Shown here: in pieces, positions 8,114 through 19,295 of the stretch
Numbering within the stretch: the stretch's first letter is position 1
Layout: every line of letters begins with the position of its first letter
From: Cyrtodaria siliqua
Lineage: Eukaryota; Mollusca; Bivalvia; Adapedonta; Hiatellidae
Assembly: GCA_037043455.1 (NCBI GenBank)
Contig: JAWPHD010006760.1
Coordinates: 62,001-126,000 of the forward strand
DNA: 64,000 nt
Direction: 5' to 3'
Position numbers and translations under genes: made by a program
Notes under the pieces: generated by a model
The model's database searches: none
Seen by the model: only the letters and a program-made list of their open reading frames with translations
Told to the model about the DNA's origin: nothing

Positions 8114-11100
8114 ATGCCGCCTCACCATTCGATGGTAAACAATAAACATTTAAGGTACATATTACTAAATGTTCAAGGACTAATTGGAAAAAACTATAAT
8201 AAATTACAATCCGACGAACTTATTGCTTTGTTTAAAACACATGACATTTTATTATTTTGTGAGACATGGGGAAATCCTATATTGAATTATGAAGTTGACG
8301 GTTTTACCTGTTTTGTTTTAAATAGAAAAGATAAACATAAGAATGCTCGTAGGGACAGTGGTGGACTTGTTGCTTATGTTGCTAATAAATATGTGAGTGA
8401 CGATATTTTTGTTAAATCAGTAAATGATTGTTTACTATGGATTAAATTAAAAGGAAATGTGTTTGGATTAATTGATGATGTATTTTTATGTTTATGCTAT
8501 AATATACCAGTTGGTAGCAGCCGGGAAGCTTTTGTTGAGCAAAATATTTTTGAGCTCATAGCGGACGATATTCTTTTTATAGAAAATAAATACAATAATG
8601 CTTGTAACATTATTATTGCAGGAGATTTAAATGCCAGGGTTAGTAATGTGTGTGATTATGTTGAAAATGAGTATTTAAATCACAATTTGTTACCTGACGA
8701 TTACGTTCCAGACGATATTATGTTTAGGTCTTCACAAGATAGTCATAGAAATGAATATGGTACTGAACTTTTAAATTTGTGTAAACTTACCGGTTTTAGA
8801 ATTATGAATGGGAGAGTAGGGGAAGACAGAGGAATTGGTAAATATACATGTGTTAAAAATGCTGGATGTAGTGTAGTGGATTATGTGTTATGCCGTCCAT
8901 ATTTAATGAACTATTTAACAAAATTTATTATTGATGAACCAAATATTTTGTCAGATCATTGTGTTTTACATTTTTTATTAGGAAATATGCTCTCGTCAGA
9001 TTCAGAAAAGAATTATGAAATGGATGACAATTTAGAATATACTAATTATCATTATAAATGGAATACTGATAAAGCGGATATATACTCAGACATGCTTAAA
9101 AGCGATAGTAATAAACAGAAATTAGATAGTATAACTGTAAATATATCATCAGTACTTAACCATGATGAAGTTGATAACAATATTGATTGTTTCTATAATT
9201 ACATCGATAATATTTGTAGCCCGTTGTTTAAAAAAAATTTAAGCAGTGATAGAAACACTAGCAGAAAGCATGCGAAGCCATGGTTTGATGGTACTTGTAA
9301 AGAAAAACAAAATCGGTTTTATGAGAAATTAAATTACTATAGGAAAGACAAATCAGAAAGTAATAGAAAGCACATGACACCGGCCAGGACAGAATATAAA
9401 AATTTAATAAGAAATAAAAAACATAATTATGATAAAGGAACAACACTTAAAATAGAAAAAATGAGATTTCAAAATGCCAAAGAATATTGGAAATTACTAA
9501 AAAATCTTACGACTAGTAAATCTTCAACTAAATTAACAGCTACAAACTTTGCTGTTTATTTTAAATCAATAAATGATCATGATTCTGTTTTCTTTCAACC
9601 TGACGAAGATGTTTTAGAGTTTAACGAACGGTACCTAAACGGCGAATTACAGGTTATGTTTTCTGAACTGAACAATGAAATCTCGCTCGAGGAAATAAAA
9701 AAGGCATGCAGAGAATTGCGCTGCGGACGATCCGGCGGCCCAGATTTTATAATAAACGAGTTTTTTAAATATGGAATTGATTATATAATTGGTTATTTAT
9801 TTGAACTGTTTAATAAAATTTACGATTTGGAATACTTTCCGGAAAAATGGACGGAGGGATATATTGTACCATTACACAAAAAGGGTAATGTAAATGAGGT
9901 GGAAAACTATCGGGGAATAACGTTATTTAGCCATTTTGGTAAACTCTTTACACGAATACTAAATAACAGATTGAATAAATGGGCAGAGGATTATCATATT
10001 TATGTTGAGGCGCAAGCGGGTTTTAGAAAGAACATGGGGACAGTAGACAATATATTTACTCTACATGGTGTTATAAATCACATTTTAAATGATAATAAAA
10101 AACTGTACGTAGCATTTATTGATTTTAAAAAGGCTTTTGATTACGTTGTTAGGGATATCGTCTGGTATAAACTAATTAAATACGGTGTTAGGGGAAAAAT
10201 ACTAAATGTCATTAAATCCATGTATAGTAATGTCAAATCAAGAGTTAAATACAATCAACAACTTAGTGAAGATTTCTCATGTACATTCGGAGTAGCTCAG
10301 GGTGAGTGTCTCTCACCTTTTTTGTTTTCTATGTACGTTAATGATCTAGAAGACACGTTGAGTTTAAAGGGTTTTCAAGGTGTAGATGTAGGGATGCTTA
10401 AATTATTATTATTGTTATATGCAGATGATATAATTTTATTTTCAGAATCCGAGAAGGGATTACAGGATGGTTTAGAAATACTTAAAGATTATTGTGACAA
10501 ATGGTGTCTAACAGTTAATGTAAATAAATCTAAAATTGCTATTTTTAAGAAAGGTGGAAGGAACAGATTAGGTGTTAGCTTTAAGTATGATAATTTAGAA
10601 TTAGAAATAGTAAATAAGTTCAGCTATCTCGGAATAGTTTTTACCACTGGTGGGTCCTTTTCTGATTCATGCGATACATTATCAGGACAGGCGCTAAAAG
10701 CAATTTTTAAACTTAACAGTTATCTATATAAATTTACAGATATATCAGTAAGTCACACACTAGACTTATTTGATAAACTTGTATCGCCTATATTATGTTA
10801 TGGTTCAGAAGTCTGGGGATATATACAAGCTGAGCAAATTGAACGGGTACATTTAAAATTTTGCAAAAAGTTGTTAGGTGTTAAAATCCAAACCCAAAAT
10901 AATTTTATTTACGGTGAGCTTGGTAGAATGTCTATGAGGCAACACAGATTCGTTTCAATGATAAAATATTGGTTTAAGGTTCTGAGATGCAGTGATTCTA
11001 AATATGTAAAACTTACGTACAATATGATGTTAGCTGATATGCAGAACAATCCAAATAAATCATCATGGGCAACAAATATAAAAAATATGTTAGAAAATTT

Positions 11101-12250
11101 GGGTTTCTATCATGTTTGGGTAAACCAAGGTGTAGAAAATGTAAATGTGTTTATAAGTTTATTTAAGCAAAGGCTAAAAGATTGTTTTACACAAAATTGG
11201 TCCGAACAAATTGAAAACTCTACTAGAGCTAGAAGCTATAAACTTTTCTCTGAGTTTGACTTTAAAAAATATTTAGACAAAATTACAATAAACAAGTTTC
11301 GCTTTGCATTAACAAGATTAAGAGTGTCATCTCACAGGTTAGAAATCGAGACAGGCCGTTGGCATAAACCAAATAAGACTCCATTAAATGAAAGAAAATG
11401 CCAATTATGTAACACTCTAGAAGACGAGTTTCATTTTTTACTCGAATGTCCCCTTTATTCTGATCTTAGGGTACAATATATTAAAGCTTACTATTGGAAA
11501 CGCCCGAATATACCAAAATTTATAGAATTAATGAAAAATGAAAATGTTAAAACAATAAGAAATATTTCGAACTATACATACAAAGCATTCTTGAAGAGAA
11601 ATAGTATGTTCTATTTGAATTAGGACAGAATAAGATTTCATAATAATTTTAAAAGTCACTTTTGATTAATTTGATTGAGATTAGGAAGTATATGTTTTTC
11701 TATAAGTCCAACATTTTGTTTGCTTACTTATTTATTTATCTATTTATTTTATTTTATTGTGTTAACATAAATGATGTCTTGTTCATGCGTTAATCTACAC
11801 ATCCAATTTCTTGCATTTCGTTTCGGCAAGATCTTAACTTCATGTGTCATGATTAAGGCAAATATAAAAACGAATTGTATATTTCCATGTAATATTGACT
11901 AGGAATGTTACCTAGATTTTAACCTCATTGTATGAGGTTAAATAGTTTTGAGTAGTTGTAATGCACTGGGACATCTATTATTATTATAATTATTGTTATC
12001 ATTTTGTTAATTAAGTTAGTAGATGTATACTGATAGGCCTATGGCTTTTTATATTAATGATAAACTATCTATATATTTGATTATAAAATAACAAATGTGT
12101 ATTCATCAGATGGACAATAATAAATATATTACATATACTGGTAAAAGGAATGCCAGCAAGCCATTGACTGTTAAATTATAAATATGATGTGTTTTGTATT
12201 GTATACTGATAGGCCATTTGGTCTTTTGTATTAATAAAGTTTACATATTA
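8030..12250 (+). mobile_element. APE-type LINE, apparently full-length coding copy
   Basis: The element around the intact ORF 8114-11623. The 3' untranslated region runs to about 12250. It contains two related copies of a block with gtatactgataggcc (12027 and 12201), the second followed by attaataaag, resembling a polyadenylation signal close to the 3' terminus. No poly-A tail and no convincing target duplication were found, so both ends are approximate. No separate ORF1 was found upstream, which suits single-ORF LINE clades or a 5'-truncated copy. Confidence 0.6.
8114..11623 (+). CDS. LINE ORF: APE endonuclease + reverse transcriptase, intact, 1,169 aa
   Basis: A full-length polyprotein of a non-LTR retrotransposon, which nicks DNA and reverse-transcribes its own RNA at the target. 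The N-terminus is an APE-type endonuclease with Asn19 (LLNVQGL), Glu50 (FCETW), Asp171/Asn173 (AGDLNAR), Asp256 (VVDYVLC) and the SDH triad at 280-282. The central RT (about 530-820) has PLHKKG and NYRGI, the first catalytic aspartate at 670 (FIDFKKAFD), AQGECLSP at 728-735 and YADD at 769-772. A CxxC-H-C knuckle (CQLCNTLEDEFHFLLEC) starts near residue 1096. No stop or frameshift interrupts it, and the catalytic residues are present, so it may be active or recently active. The start codon is the first ATG before the endonuclease fold. I cannot fix the clade (CR1/L2, I/Nimb or similar) by eye. Confidence 0.93.
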   Translation: MPPHHSMVNNKHLRYILLNVQGLIGKNYNKLQSDELIALFKTHDILLFCETWGNPILNYEVDGFTCFVLNRKDKHKNARRDSGGLVAYVANKYVSDDIFVKSVNDCLLWIKLKGNVFGLIDDVFLCLCYNIPVGSSREAFVEQNIFELIADDILFIENKYNNACNIIIAGDLNARVSNVCDYVENEYLNHNLLPDDYVPDDIMFRSSQDSHRNEYGTELLNLCKLTGFRIMNGRVGEDRGIGKYTCVKNAGCSVVDYVLCRPYLMNYLTKFIIDEPNILSDHCVLHFLLGNMLSSDSEKNYEMDDNLEYTNYHYKWNTDKADIYSDMLKSDSNKQKLDSITVNISSVLNHDEVDNNIDCFYNYIDNICSPLFKKNLSSDRNTSRKHAKPWFDGTCKEKQNRFYEKLNYYRKDKSESNRKHMTPARTEYKNLIRNKKHNYDKGTTLKIEKMRFQNAKEYWKLLKNLTTSKSSTKLTATNFAVYFKSINDHDSVFFQPDEDVLEFNERYLNGELQVMFSELNNEISLEEIKKACRELRCGRSGGPDFIINEFFKYGIDYIIGYLFELFNKIYDLEYFPEKWTEGYIVPLHKKGNVNEVENYRGITLFSHFGKLFTRILNNRLNKWAEDYHIYVEAQAGFRKNMGTVDNIFTLHGVINHILNDNKKLYVAFIDFKKAFDYVVRDIVWYKLIKYGVRGKILNVIKSMYSNVKSRVKYNQQLSEDFSCTFGVAQGECLSPFLFSMYVNDLEDTLSLKGFQGVDVGMLKLLLLLYADDIILFSESEKGLQDGLEILKDYCDKWCLTVNVNKSKIAIFKKGGRNRLGVSFKYDNLELEIVNKFSYLGIVFTTGGSFSDSCDTLSGQALKAIFKLNSYLYKFTDISVSHTLDLFDKLVSPILCYGSEVWGYIQAEQIERVHLKFCKKLLGVKIQTQNNFIYGELGRMSMRQHRFVSMIKYWFKVLRCSDSKYVKLTYNMMLADMQNNPNKSSWATNIKNMLENLGFYHVWVNQGVENVNVFISLFKQRLKDCFTQNWSEQIENSTRARSYKLFSEFDFKKYLDKITINKFRFALTRLRVSSHRLEIETGRWHKPNKTPLNERKCQLCNTLEDEFHFLLECPLYSDLRVQYIKAYYWKRPNIPKFIELMKNENVKTIRNISNYTYKAFLKRNSMFYLN

Positions 12251-12427
12251 AGGCCTTAAATATTATCTTTCATGACTAAGTAAAAAATATGTAACAAGTC
12301 AGATATCAAAATTAATTATTTATTTGATTTAAAACATTTTATTTCAAATATTTAAATCAAAACATCCCAATATAAAGGGTATTACATAAAAAAAAAAATT
12401 GCATCATACAATAATTGTTTTTATTTA

Positions 12428-12582
12428 TTAAAGGGACACACAGCATTTATCAAGTATTTATCAAGCATTAAAATTTGCACCTCGATTGATTAATCAAGAA
12501 TTGATTTTACACACGCTTGCATATATTTAAATTATAACATTTTGGCGTTTAAAAAAAAGAAGAATGCTGCATGTCCCTTTAA
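12428..12582. mobile_element. TA-flanked MITE, copy 1 (155 bp)
   Basis: The ends are ttaaagggacacacagcatt at the left and its complement, with two mismatches, at the right (aatgctgcatgtccctttaa). There is no coding capacity. A second, longer member with the same type of ends and internal words (atcaagcattaaaat / atcaagcattgaaat, cttgcatata) lies at 54864-55207. The TTAA at the ends means the target duplication could be TA or TTAA; mariner-like or piggyBac-like mobilisation is possible. Confidence 0.7.
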
Positions 12583-12601
12583 TATGAACACCTCTCCGCC
12601 T

Positions 12602-12752
12602 GTATTGTTTATATGGTGCAAGTCATTTTCAACATATGTGGGGTTATATACATACATGTATCTGTTTGTTTGTTTTTTTGCAGAGACAGACCATCCACTT
12701 TTCTGGGTAGAACCAGTAATATACACCTCCTGCCATCTGTCATTCCACAGAC
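12602..12752 (-). mobile_element. tRNA-headed SINE, family 2, 3' fragment
   Basis: On the minus strand this gives tactggttctacccagaaaa, then gtggatggtctgtctctgc, then catatgttgaaaatgac and a cttgcaccatataaac end. It matches the 3' half of the complete copy at 52889-53123. The tRNA-like head is absent. It abuts the right end of the MITE at 12582, so one may have inserted beside the other. Confidence 0.65.
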
Positions 12753-13621
12753 TTTATAATCCATATAAAATTCAGAAAACATCATTTTAATCCAATAAAG
12801 AAATTGGGCATGGTCGGTCAGATTAACAGAAACACATTTATATTTTCGTATTAGCCCTTATTTTGAGCCACTCCAATGAACTGTCAGTTAAAGTCGCCAT
12901 CGATCCACCTCTTTCAACAGTCACACATGTATGTTGATATGATATTTTGCTGAACTGGTGATCCTGGGAATTTTGAAATTAGTGGGTCCAAATAACCTTC
13001 CCTCAAGTCACAAATGTTACTAGACATATTTTTCTTGAAGTTGATGCTAGTACTGTCCGTATGAGGTATTCATGATTTAAAAAAAATAGTAATAATATTG
13101 TACACCGTCGCATTATTCTATTCTTGTTTGTTTAAGTATTTCTGATTCGGTTGATAATGTTGTAAAAATTTATTATAATATATATGTGACTATACACTCG
13201 TTTCAATAAAATCCTCCCGTATTTTGTGACTTCAGTACAGTTTCCCAGCGTCTCAGGACATCAGGGACTCTGAAAATAAAAATGATACAGATTCTGTTTA
13301 ACCATACATATTTTTCTTTCAACTTAAATAGGCAACAAGTGAGTTGAAATAGATGAATAAAAAGTGACAATAGAACTTTTTTTATAAGAATATAAATTGA
13401 ACAGAACATGGTGGGAACAATGACCAGAAAAAAACTATATAACTTCTAATTTTACTTCAATTTTTAAACATGATCACTGGTGGTTTCAAATGCAGGACCA
13501 ACATATGGGTATCACCGGTTACTTTTCTTACCATTTTTTTGTGTTAAAAAAAAACCTTACAAAAACTGGTTCGGAGCGTCTAAGAAAAGAAAAAAAACAC
13601 CAAAATAACTCTGGCCTAAGT

Positions 13622-13688
13622 TGGATCAACAACACATTATATGTCATTTAGAGCCGCCCTAGAGAGAGGGGAAGGGCACATAGGAAAG
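13622..13688 (-). mobile_element. SINE family 1, 3' fragment
   Basis: Contains gatcaacaacacattat, then atttagagccgccctagagagaggggaaggg, which is the complement of the family-1 3' region. The rest of the SINE is lacking. A second 3' fragment of the same family in the same orientation lies 150 bp further on. Confidence 0.65.
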
Positions 13689-13834
13689 TTAAAAAATGAT
13701 ACATCTTTTGTTTACCGTAACCAGATTTCGTTTCAACTTAAATAGTTAACAAGTTGTTTAATTGAAATATGTAGATGAATAATGAATTTTAGAAAAAATT
13801 GTTACATGTAAGATGAATTAAAAAAAAAAGGTTT

Positions 13835-13971
13835 TCGGCTGATCAACACTTTACCGGTATACCTTATTTAGAGCCGCCCCAGAGAGAGGGGAAGGAGACA
13901 CATATAATAGGAATTTGAGAACCTGCCTTATTCTTACTAATGAATATATTTCTATGGTTCTTTATGGTGCT
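13835..13971 (-). mobile_element. SINE family 1, 3' half
   Basis: On the minus strand this gives the family-1 3' half up to the ctatggttcttta block (words gaacctgcc, agagccgccccagagagagggg, gctgatcaacac). The tRNA head and core are absent, so it is 5'-truncated or decayed. Confidence 0.7.
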
Positions 13972-14349
13972 ATCGTCCGCCATGCTATCGCTGGGTCAAT
14001 GCCAGCACATTATGTTAAGCCAGGGTCTTGGTTAAGTTTAACATTTTAGATGTAATACAAGGATGTTTTTATCTTGTTTGATTCATTTTACATCCGTACT
14101 ATGGACAATATGACCTATTTATGTGTCGATGTGCTGTAAAACACCATTTATTCATTTTTTATTTTTAGTATAAGAAGTCTGAGACTAAGTGCAGGTCCAC
14201 AATGCCACATATATATATACATTGATCAATTCATAGATTTTTTAAAACTGTGCTTACCTACACACTGGCTTACACAATGCTCTTGATGTAGTTATACAGA
14301 TTACTGTGAGACTGGGAAATGACTTTGTGAAAACAGGCTGTGGTAACCT

Positions 14350-16930
14350 GAAAAATAACATATTGTTCCATTTAATTTTAATATTAATAACTATGTTCGA
14401 CTTTCTTAATGCTATCAATGCCAGCTTTCCATAATAGTTTTCTTAAAACACAACTGAACTGGAATTGAATGTAACGCTTTCTGGATACTGTCCAAAATGT
14501 AAGACTGTGGCATATATTCATGAATATTAAAGTAGGCTTACATTTTCGTCAATCATTCATCACTCATGTGTTCTAAAAATTATCAGAATTAAGTTAATAA
14601 TAATATATATGAACCACCACCATTTCATATGTTTCAATGTTAAACACTTGTCCTGCACTACAGTATTTAAAAGTGTATTTACTTACACAAATCCCTACAC
14701 AGGCTACAGACAATCAGATAATCCATGCCATGACCCATTTCATTCGCTTGGTGTGTTTCACTTTCAATATTAATTCTCCGACATAGATGATAGATCTATT
14801 GTAAATTACGCACTCACTCAAGTCAGTCATGTAAAACTTGGAATTATATACGATCACTGTTTGAAGTGTTTCGATAAAGGTCTAACGACTTAATTCCACT
14901 CCTGTACAAATGTCTATGTGTGTAACTCAGTACGCATGCATCTGCATAATTTGACCTTTGAATACGTGTACACCGTGTGTGTGAGCTATTTTTAGCACAT
15001 AGTTTGGACTGTGGCAATGGAAATACAACAGTTCAATTCAATTCACAATTTAGTTTTAGTGACAGTGCGAACTTCACCAGGGAGAAGTGAGGGTTCATGG
15101 CGTGCGACTGACCGGCCCTAGGCATGGTGTTTTTCTGTGTCGCCGCCATTTTGAATAGCCTCTGAAAGAGTGAAATGCAGGTACCAACTTTCAAAACGGG
15201 CACGCAAAATGTATATTCACGAAAAAATAAGAAATTTTCAAAAAAGGTAGAACAAGAAATGATCTTCGACTCCTGGCAATTTCAACAATATTTAAGAATA
15301 TACAATTGTTGTACCCGTTTTGAAACATTGGCAATTTCGAAGAAAACAAAAACTAGTTTTTTTCGAACTTCGCATTTGTACCGCGATTTCCGACTATGAT
15401 ATCTCAATAAAACCTGTCAACACGATTGTTTGATGAATCTCCGACATAATAACTGACTGCTGATATGATTTGTTTTCTTTGCCATCTAGTATAAGCTTTA
15501 AACTAGTGTTTCTAAAAATAGTACTATACAATCCGCGCATCTGCACGTGCTTGCAAAATGGGAACTACGTTGCCTCCAACCCCAATTATTTATGTTTGAG
15601 TTATGCGGTTCAGGCACGTGAAATGACTTGTTTGCTCCTGTACTGCCTCTGTCTTGTCTTCAAGCTTCAAAGTGCAGTTAATTACCCAATAAAATAGATA
15701 CAAGTATCGGAAGAAGAATCGGAAGAAGAATATATTCAATAATGAGACAGTATTTCAATATAAAAAATCCAGACTAAAGCATTAAATTATCTGGCATGGC
15801 ACTTTATCAGAGCAATATCATGACTATGTTGAATTAGCAAACAATATTTTGTCCTGCTACTTCACTTTAGGCCAAAAAGAAAAAATATGTGTGTTTCCTA
15901 TTGCATGCTGTAAAAAAATAGGGTAAGTTGGTAGGCATTTTCTCCTTTTTTTCTTTGCCTTTTTTTTTTATTAGAGATTCTATTTATCACATCAAACCCT
16001 GGTACAAGTTGATAATACAAGGTGAAAGTTTCTCTGTGATGTTGTTAGTTAAGATATAAGAAATCCCCAGTTAAATTATACGTTCCTGTTACAAATAATA
16101 AGACACTTTAAACCGGAAGACCAAAGTTTGACATGCATTTTACTACATAGTTTAATAGTTTTAATAACTTCGCATTGTTTACCTGAAAGAAAAATTCTGA
16201 AGTGTCCTATGACATTCCAGGCAAATCGTATGGTGTGAAGTACCTAAATATTTTACACTGCTGTGTAATTTGGTAATAAATTGCATGGTTATACCATGAG
16301 TGCCCAGTGGATTAAAGAAAATATCAATTATGTTTCACTTCCATGCTGTAAATCAGATTTTTTTTTCGTTTTGGCATAGAAAGTTTTTAATGGTGCCCCT
16401 TAAAATCAGGGTGTCGGGCAAGCGGAAACACACCTATGTTTCTTTTTGGCCATATTTTTTATAATTAGTCAACATATGAGGCTTAAAAGTCATCAGATTT
16501 AAAGAGAAAAATAGGCAAGATAAAGGTCCTTCATATTTTTGAAGCACCAGTTTAATTATCACTTAAACTTCTAATTCAAATAAAATGATAGGTTTTCAGT
16601 AGCTTTGTTTCTGCCAAAACCAGACTTATTCCTGCAAAAGAACATACCGATAGGGGACTGAAAATGCCCCACAATGTACTGTATATTTAAATCACACCTG
16701 GCTGCATTAAATATACTTCCCTTTTCTGTCTGCTTTGTGTCCTATCATATTGACACAGTGGATATACCATGGTAGACTTTAATAAGGAGGTCAAGAGTTT
16801 CAGCCTTCACTGGGTTTCTTTGGGTTTCTTTGGTGTATATGGATGTTAACCATAGTTACAGTCTTACATATCAGAGTCTATCTTCCAAAAATGTTAAACA
16901 GCAATATTGAAGATCTATTCCATAGTTAGT
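14350..16930. other. Mostly unassigned sequence
   Basis: Apart from the candidate minus-strand exons up to 15149, I see no gene, RNA or clear repeat. ORFs at 15175-15399 and 15470-15697 are short and featureless. Base composition is AT-rich with T and A runs near 15950 and 16360. Confidence 0.35.
15033..15149 (-). CDS. Possible first coding exon or short ORF (38 codons)
   Basis: The ATG at 15149 (minus strand) sits in a near-ideal initiation context in locally CpG-containing sequence, unlike the AT-rich surroundings. Its reading starts MAATQKNTMPRAGQ and stays open to TGA at 15033-15035 if unspliced. A possible donor (ctg|gtgaag) at 15077 would end the exon after 24 codons. A good acceptor (tatttccattgccacag) follows at about 15016. 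The protein is not recognised. The alternative is chance openness in a promoter-like region. Confidence 0.3.
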   Translation of the reverse strand: MAATQKNTMPRAGQSHAMNPHFSLVKFALSLKLNCELN

Positions 16931-17028
16931 TTAGGGCAATAATGGTTCCCAGTTTCCTGTGTAGTCTTCCCATCTCTCTAGGGGCAACTCTAAATAACCT
17001 AATCTATTGTGTTGAAGAGCGGTTAAAG
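16931..17028 (+). mobile_element. SINE family 1, 3' fragment
   Basis: Matches the family-1 3' region: ggttcccagtttcctgtgtag, cttcccatctctctagggg, ctctaaataacct, and gtgttgaagagcggttaaa. Divergence is higher than in the other copies, suggesting an old insertion. Confidence 0.65.
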
Positions 17029-17102
17029 TACTATGTTAAAAGTACTAGTTTTTGACTGTCACACTTTCTAGTATTGTGGATTAATCATTTAGTAGCAAGA
17101 CT

Positions 17103-17178
17103 TGCTCAGGCCCATTTATTCTCCCCATCAGATGATGTACGATTGGTCGAGGAGGACTATCCTCTCTATGTACACCTA
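17103..17178 (+). repeat. Short dispersed repeat, copy 2
   Basis: Aligns with the reverse complement of 2949-3012 through ttattctcccc, the ggaggac block and the cacctaatt end. It lies about 70 bp upstream of the 59-bp minisatellite. Confidence 0.5.
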
Positions 17179-17245
17179 ATTACAACAAATCTTATAAAAA
17201 CAAATGGAATACAACAAATTAAATAATATTCTCTTCCAGCAATCG

Positions 17246-18068
17246 CACACACCACTCTCATACTATTTTACTATAGATTACTGCTCATACTCTGGTTAAT
17301 AAAACACACACCACTCTCGTACTATTTTACTATAGATTACTGCTCATACTCTGGTTAATAAAACACACACCACTCTCATACTATTTTACTATAGATTACT
17401 GCTCATACTCTGGTTAATAAAACACACACCACTCTCGTACTATTTTACTATAGATTACTGCTCATACTCTGGTTAATAAAACACACACCACTCTCGTACT
17501 ATTTTACTATAGATTACTGCTTGTACTCTGGTTAATAAAACACACACCACTCTCGTACTATTTTACTATAGATTACTGCTCATTATGACTCTGGTTAATA
17601 AAACACACACCACTCTCAAACTATTTTACCATAGATTACTGCTCGTACTCTGGTTAATAAAACACACACCACTCTCGTACTATTTTACTATAGATTACTG
17701 CTCGTACTCTGGTTAATAAAACACACACCACTCTCGTACTATTTTACTATAGATTACTGCTCATACTCTGGTTAATAAAACACACACCACCCTCGTACTA
17801 TTTTACCATAGATTACTGCTCATACTCTGGTTAATAAAACACACACCACTCTCAAACTATTTCACCATAGATTACTGCTCATACTCTGGTTAATAAAACA
17901 CACACCACTCTCATACTATTTTACCATAGATTACTGCTCATACTCTGGTTAATAAAACACACACCACTCTCGTACTATTTTACTATAGATCACTGCTCAT
18001 ACTCTGGTTAATAAAACACACACCACTCTCATAATATTTTACCATAGATTACTGCTCATACTCTGGTT
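17246..18068. repeat. Minisatellite, 59-bp unit, about 14 copies
   Basis: Head-to-tail units beginning cacaccactctcgtacta and ending ctctggttaataaaaca. Copies differ mainly at cgtac/catac/caaac and ctatag/ccatag. One copy near 17580 carries a 3-base insertion. There are no unique spacers between units, so it is not a CRISPR array. Confidence 0.95.
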
Positions 18069-18189
18069 AATCAAACAAATATTAAAGTGGCAGTATTATG
18101 TTCAAAATAACACCAAGTGCAAGTTTGGTAGGAAGCATGGATTTTGCATAATTCCGATTTTACTTCTTTCAATACATGAATTTGCCAGT

Positions 18190-19170
18190 GGCCATCTTTG
18201 TTTACATAGAGTTTTATAGTAAAAACTTGTAGCGACTACCTCTCTGAAACTACTTGGCGGATTTTCATGAAACTTTACAGGAATGTTGCTCTTGATGTCT
18301 AATAGATCCTAGCAAAATTTCAGGTCGGCCAGAAATTCGAGATGGCCACCACAGCTAAAAATAGATTTTTAAAAAATAAGTTTTTAGCGACTACTTCTTG
18401 AAAACTATAAGTGATATTGATATGGGACTTTTTCTAAAATGATCAGCATGACATGGTGTTGATCCTAGTCAAACATTATTTTGATTCGATTTTAAACATG
18501 GCTGCCAGTGGCCATCTTTGTTTACATAGAGTTATATAGTAAACACTTGTAGCGACTACTTCTCTGGAACTACTTGACGGATGTTCATGAAACTTCACAG
18601 GAATGTTGCTCTTGATGTCTAGTTGATCCTAGAAATTTAGATAGATGGTGAGTATTAAAGTAATTGGTCAGAAATGAAAGTTGGTTTTGAAAAATTCAAG
18701 GGCCATATCTCTTGCATTATAGGTGCCATCTGGCTGGTTATCAAACTTGGCTTAGATTAGATATTATGGCCATAAACATTGCCCTAAACACTGTCATCAA
18801 GATCGAAGTATAAATGTGAAAAGTTATTGGTCGAAAACGAGTCGAGTTTGAAAAGTCCAAGGGCCATAACTCCATCAGTAAAGGTGCAATCTTGCTGATC
18901 ATGGAACTTGGACTACATATTATGGCCATAAACATTGTCTTAAAGTTTCATTAAGATCAGATTATAAATATTGAAGTTATTGGTTTGAAACGAAAATCAA
19001 TTTTTAAAAATCCAAGGGCAATAACTCTGGCATTATAGGTGACTGGTTATAGCTGTCTGTTTATCAAACTTATAGGTGCATTATAGGTGTCTGGTTATCA
19101 AACTTTACCTAGATAATATGGCCAGAAACATTTTCCTAAAGTTTCCTCGGATTGGATTATAAATTACAAA
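18190..19170. repeat. Degenerate iterated dispersed repeat (two sub-families)
   Basis: Two blocks about 320 bp apart (18190 and 18510) share ggccatctttgtttacatag and gttgctcttgatgtct. They are followed by three degenerate units of about 160-170 bp with ccaagggccataactc, ttatggccataaac and aagttattggt words. This wording recurs elsewhere in the window (ggcccttgattt...ccataactc types). No coding content. Confidence 0.7.
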
Positions 19171-19295
19171 GTTATTGGTCGGAAGTGCAAAAAATAGGGT
19201 AATATATTCAATGAAAATTAACTGCAGAATTTTCTGTCATATATTTTTCTTGTTTATTTCTCTTGATTTTCACCACTTATTTCTGTCTTTGTGCT

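Larger units (their letters stand above)
13150..15149 (-). other. Candidate spliced host transcript (four possible exons)
   Basis: On the minus strand I see exon-like pieces in order. The first is 15149 down to about 15078, with ATG in a strong context (aaaATGGCGG). The second is 14795-14687, ending at ttgt|gtaagt. The third is 14347-14258, bounded by ttatttttcag and tag|gtaagc. The last starts at 13269 after ttattttcag, is open to TGA at 13203-13205, and is followed by AATAAA (13169-13174) about 30 bases later. Splice signals are good for pieces 2 (donor), 3 and 4. The coding frame is not settled. Piece 3 joins piece 4 in one frame through an Arg codon, but pieces 2 and 3 join only in a frame that stops inside piece 3. 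No protein family recognised. It may be a small coding gene or a noncoding transcript. Confidence 0.3.

Noticed and set aside
17246..18068. CRISPR-like array
   Set aside because: Units are contiguous with no unique spacers, there are no cas genes, and the DNA is eukaryotic.
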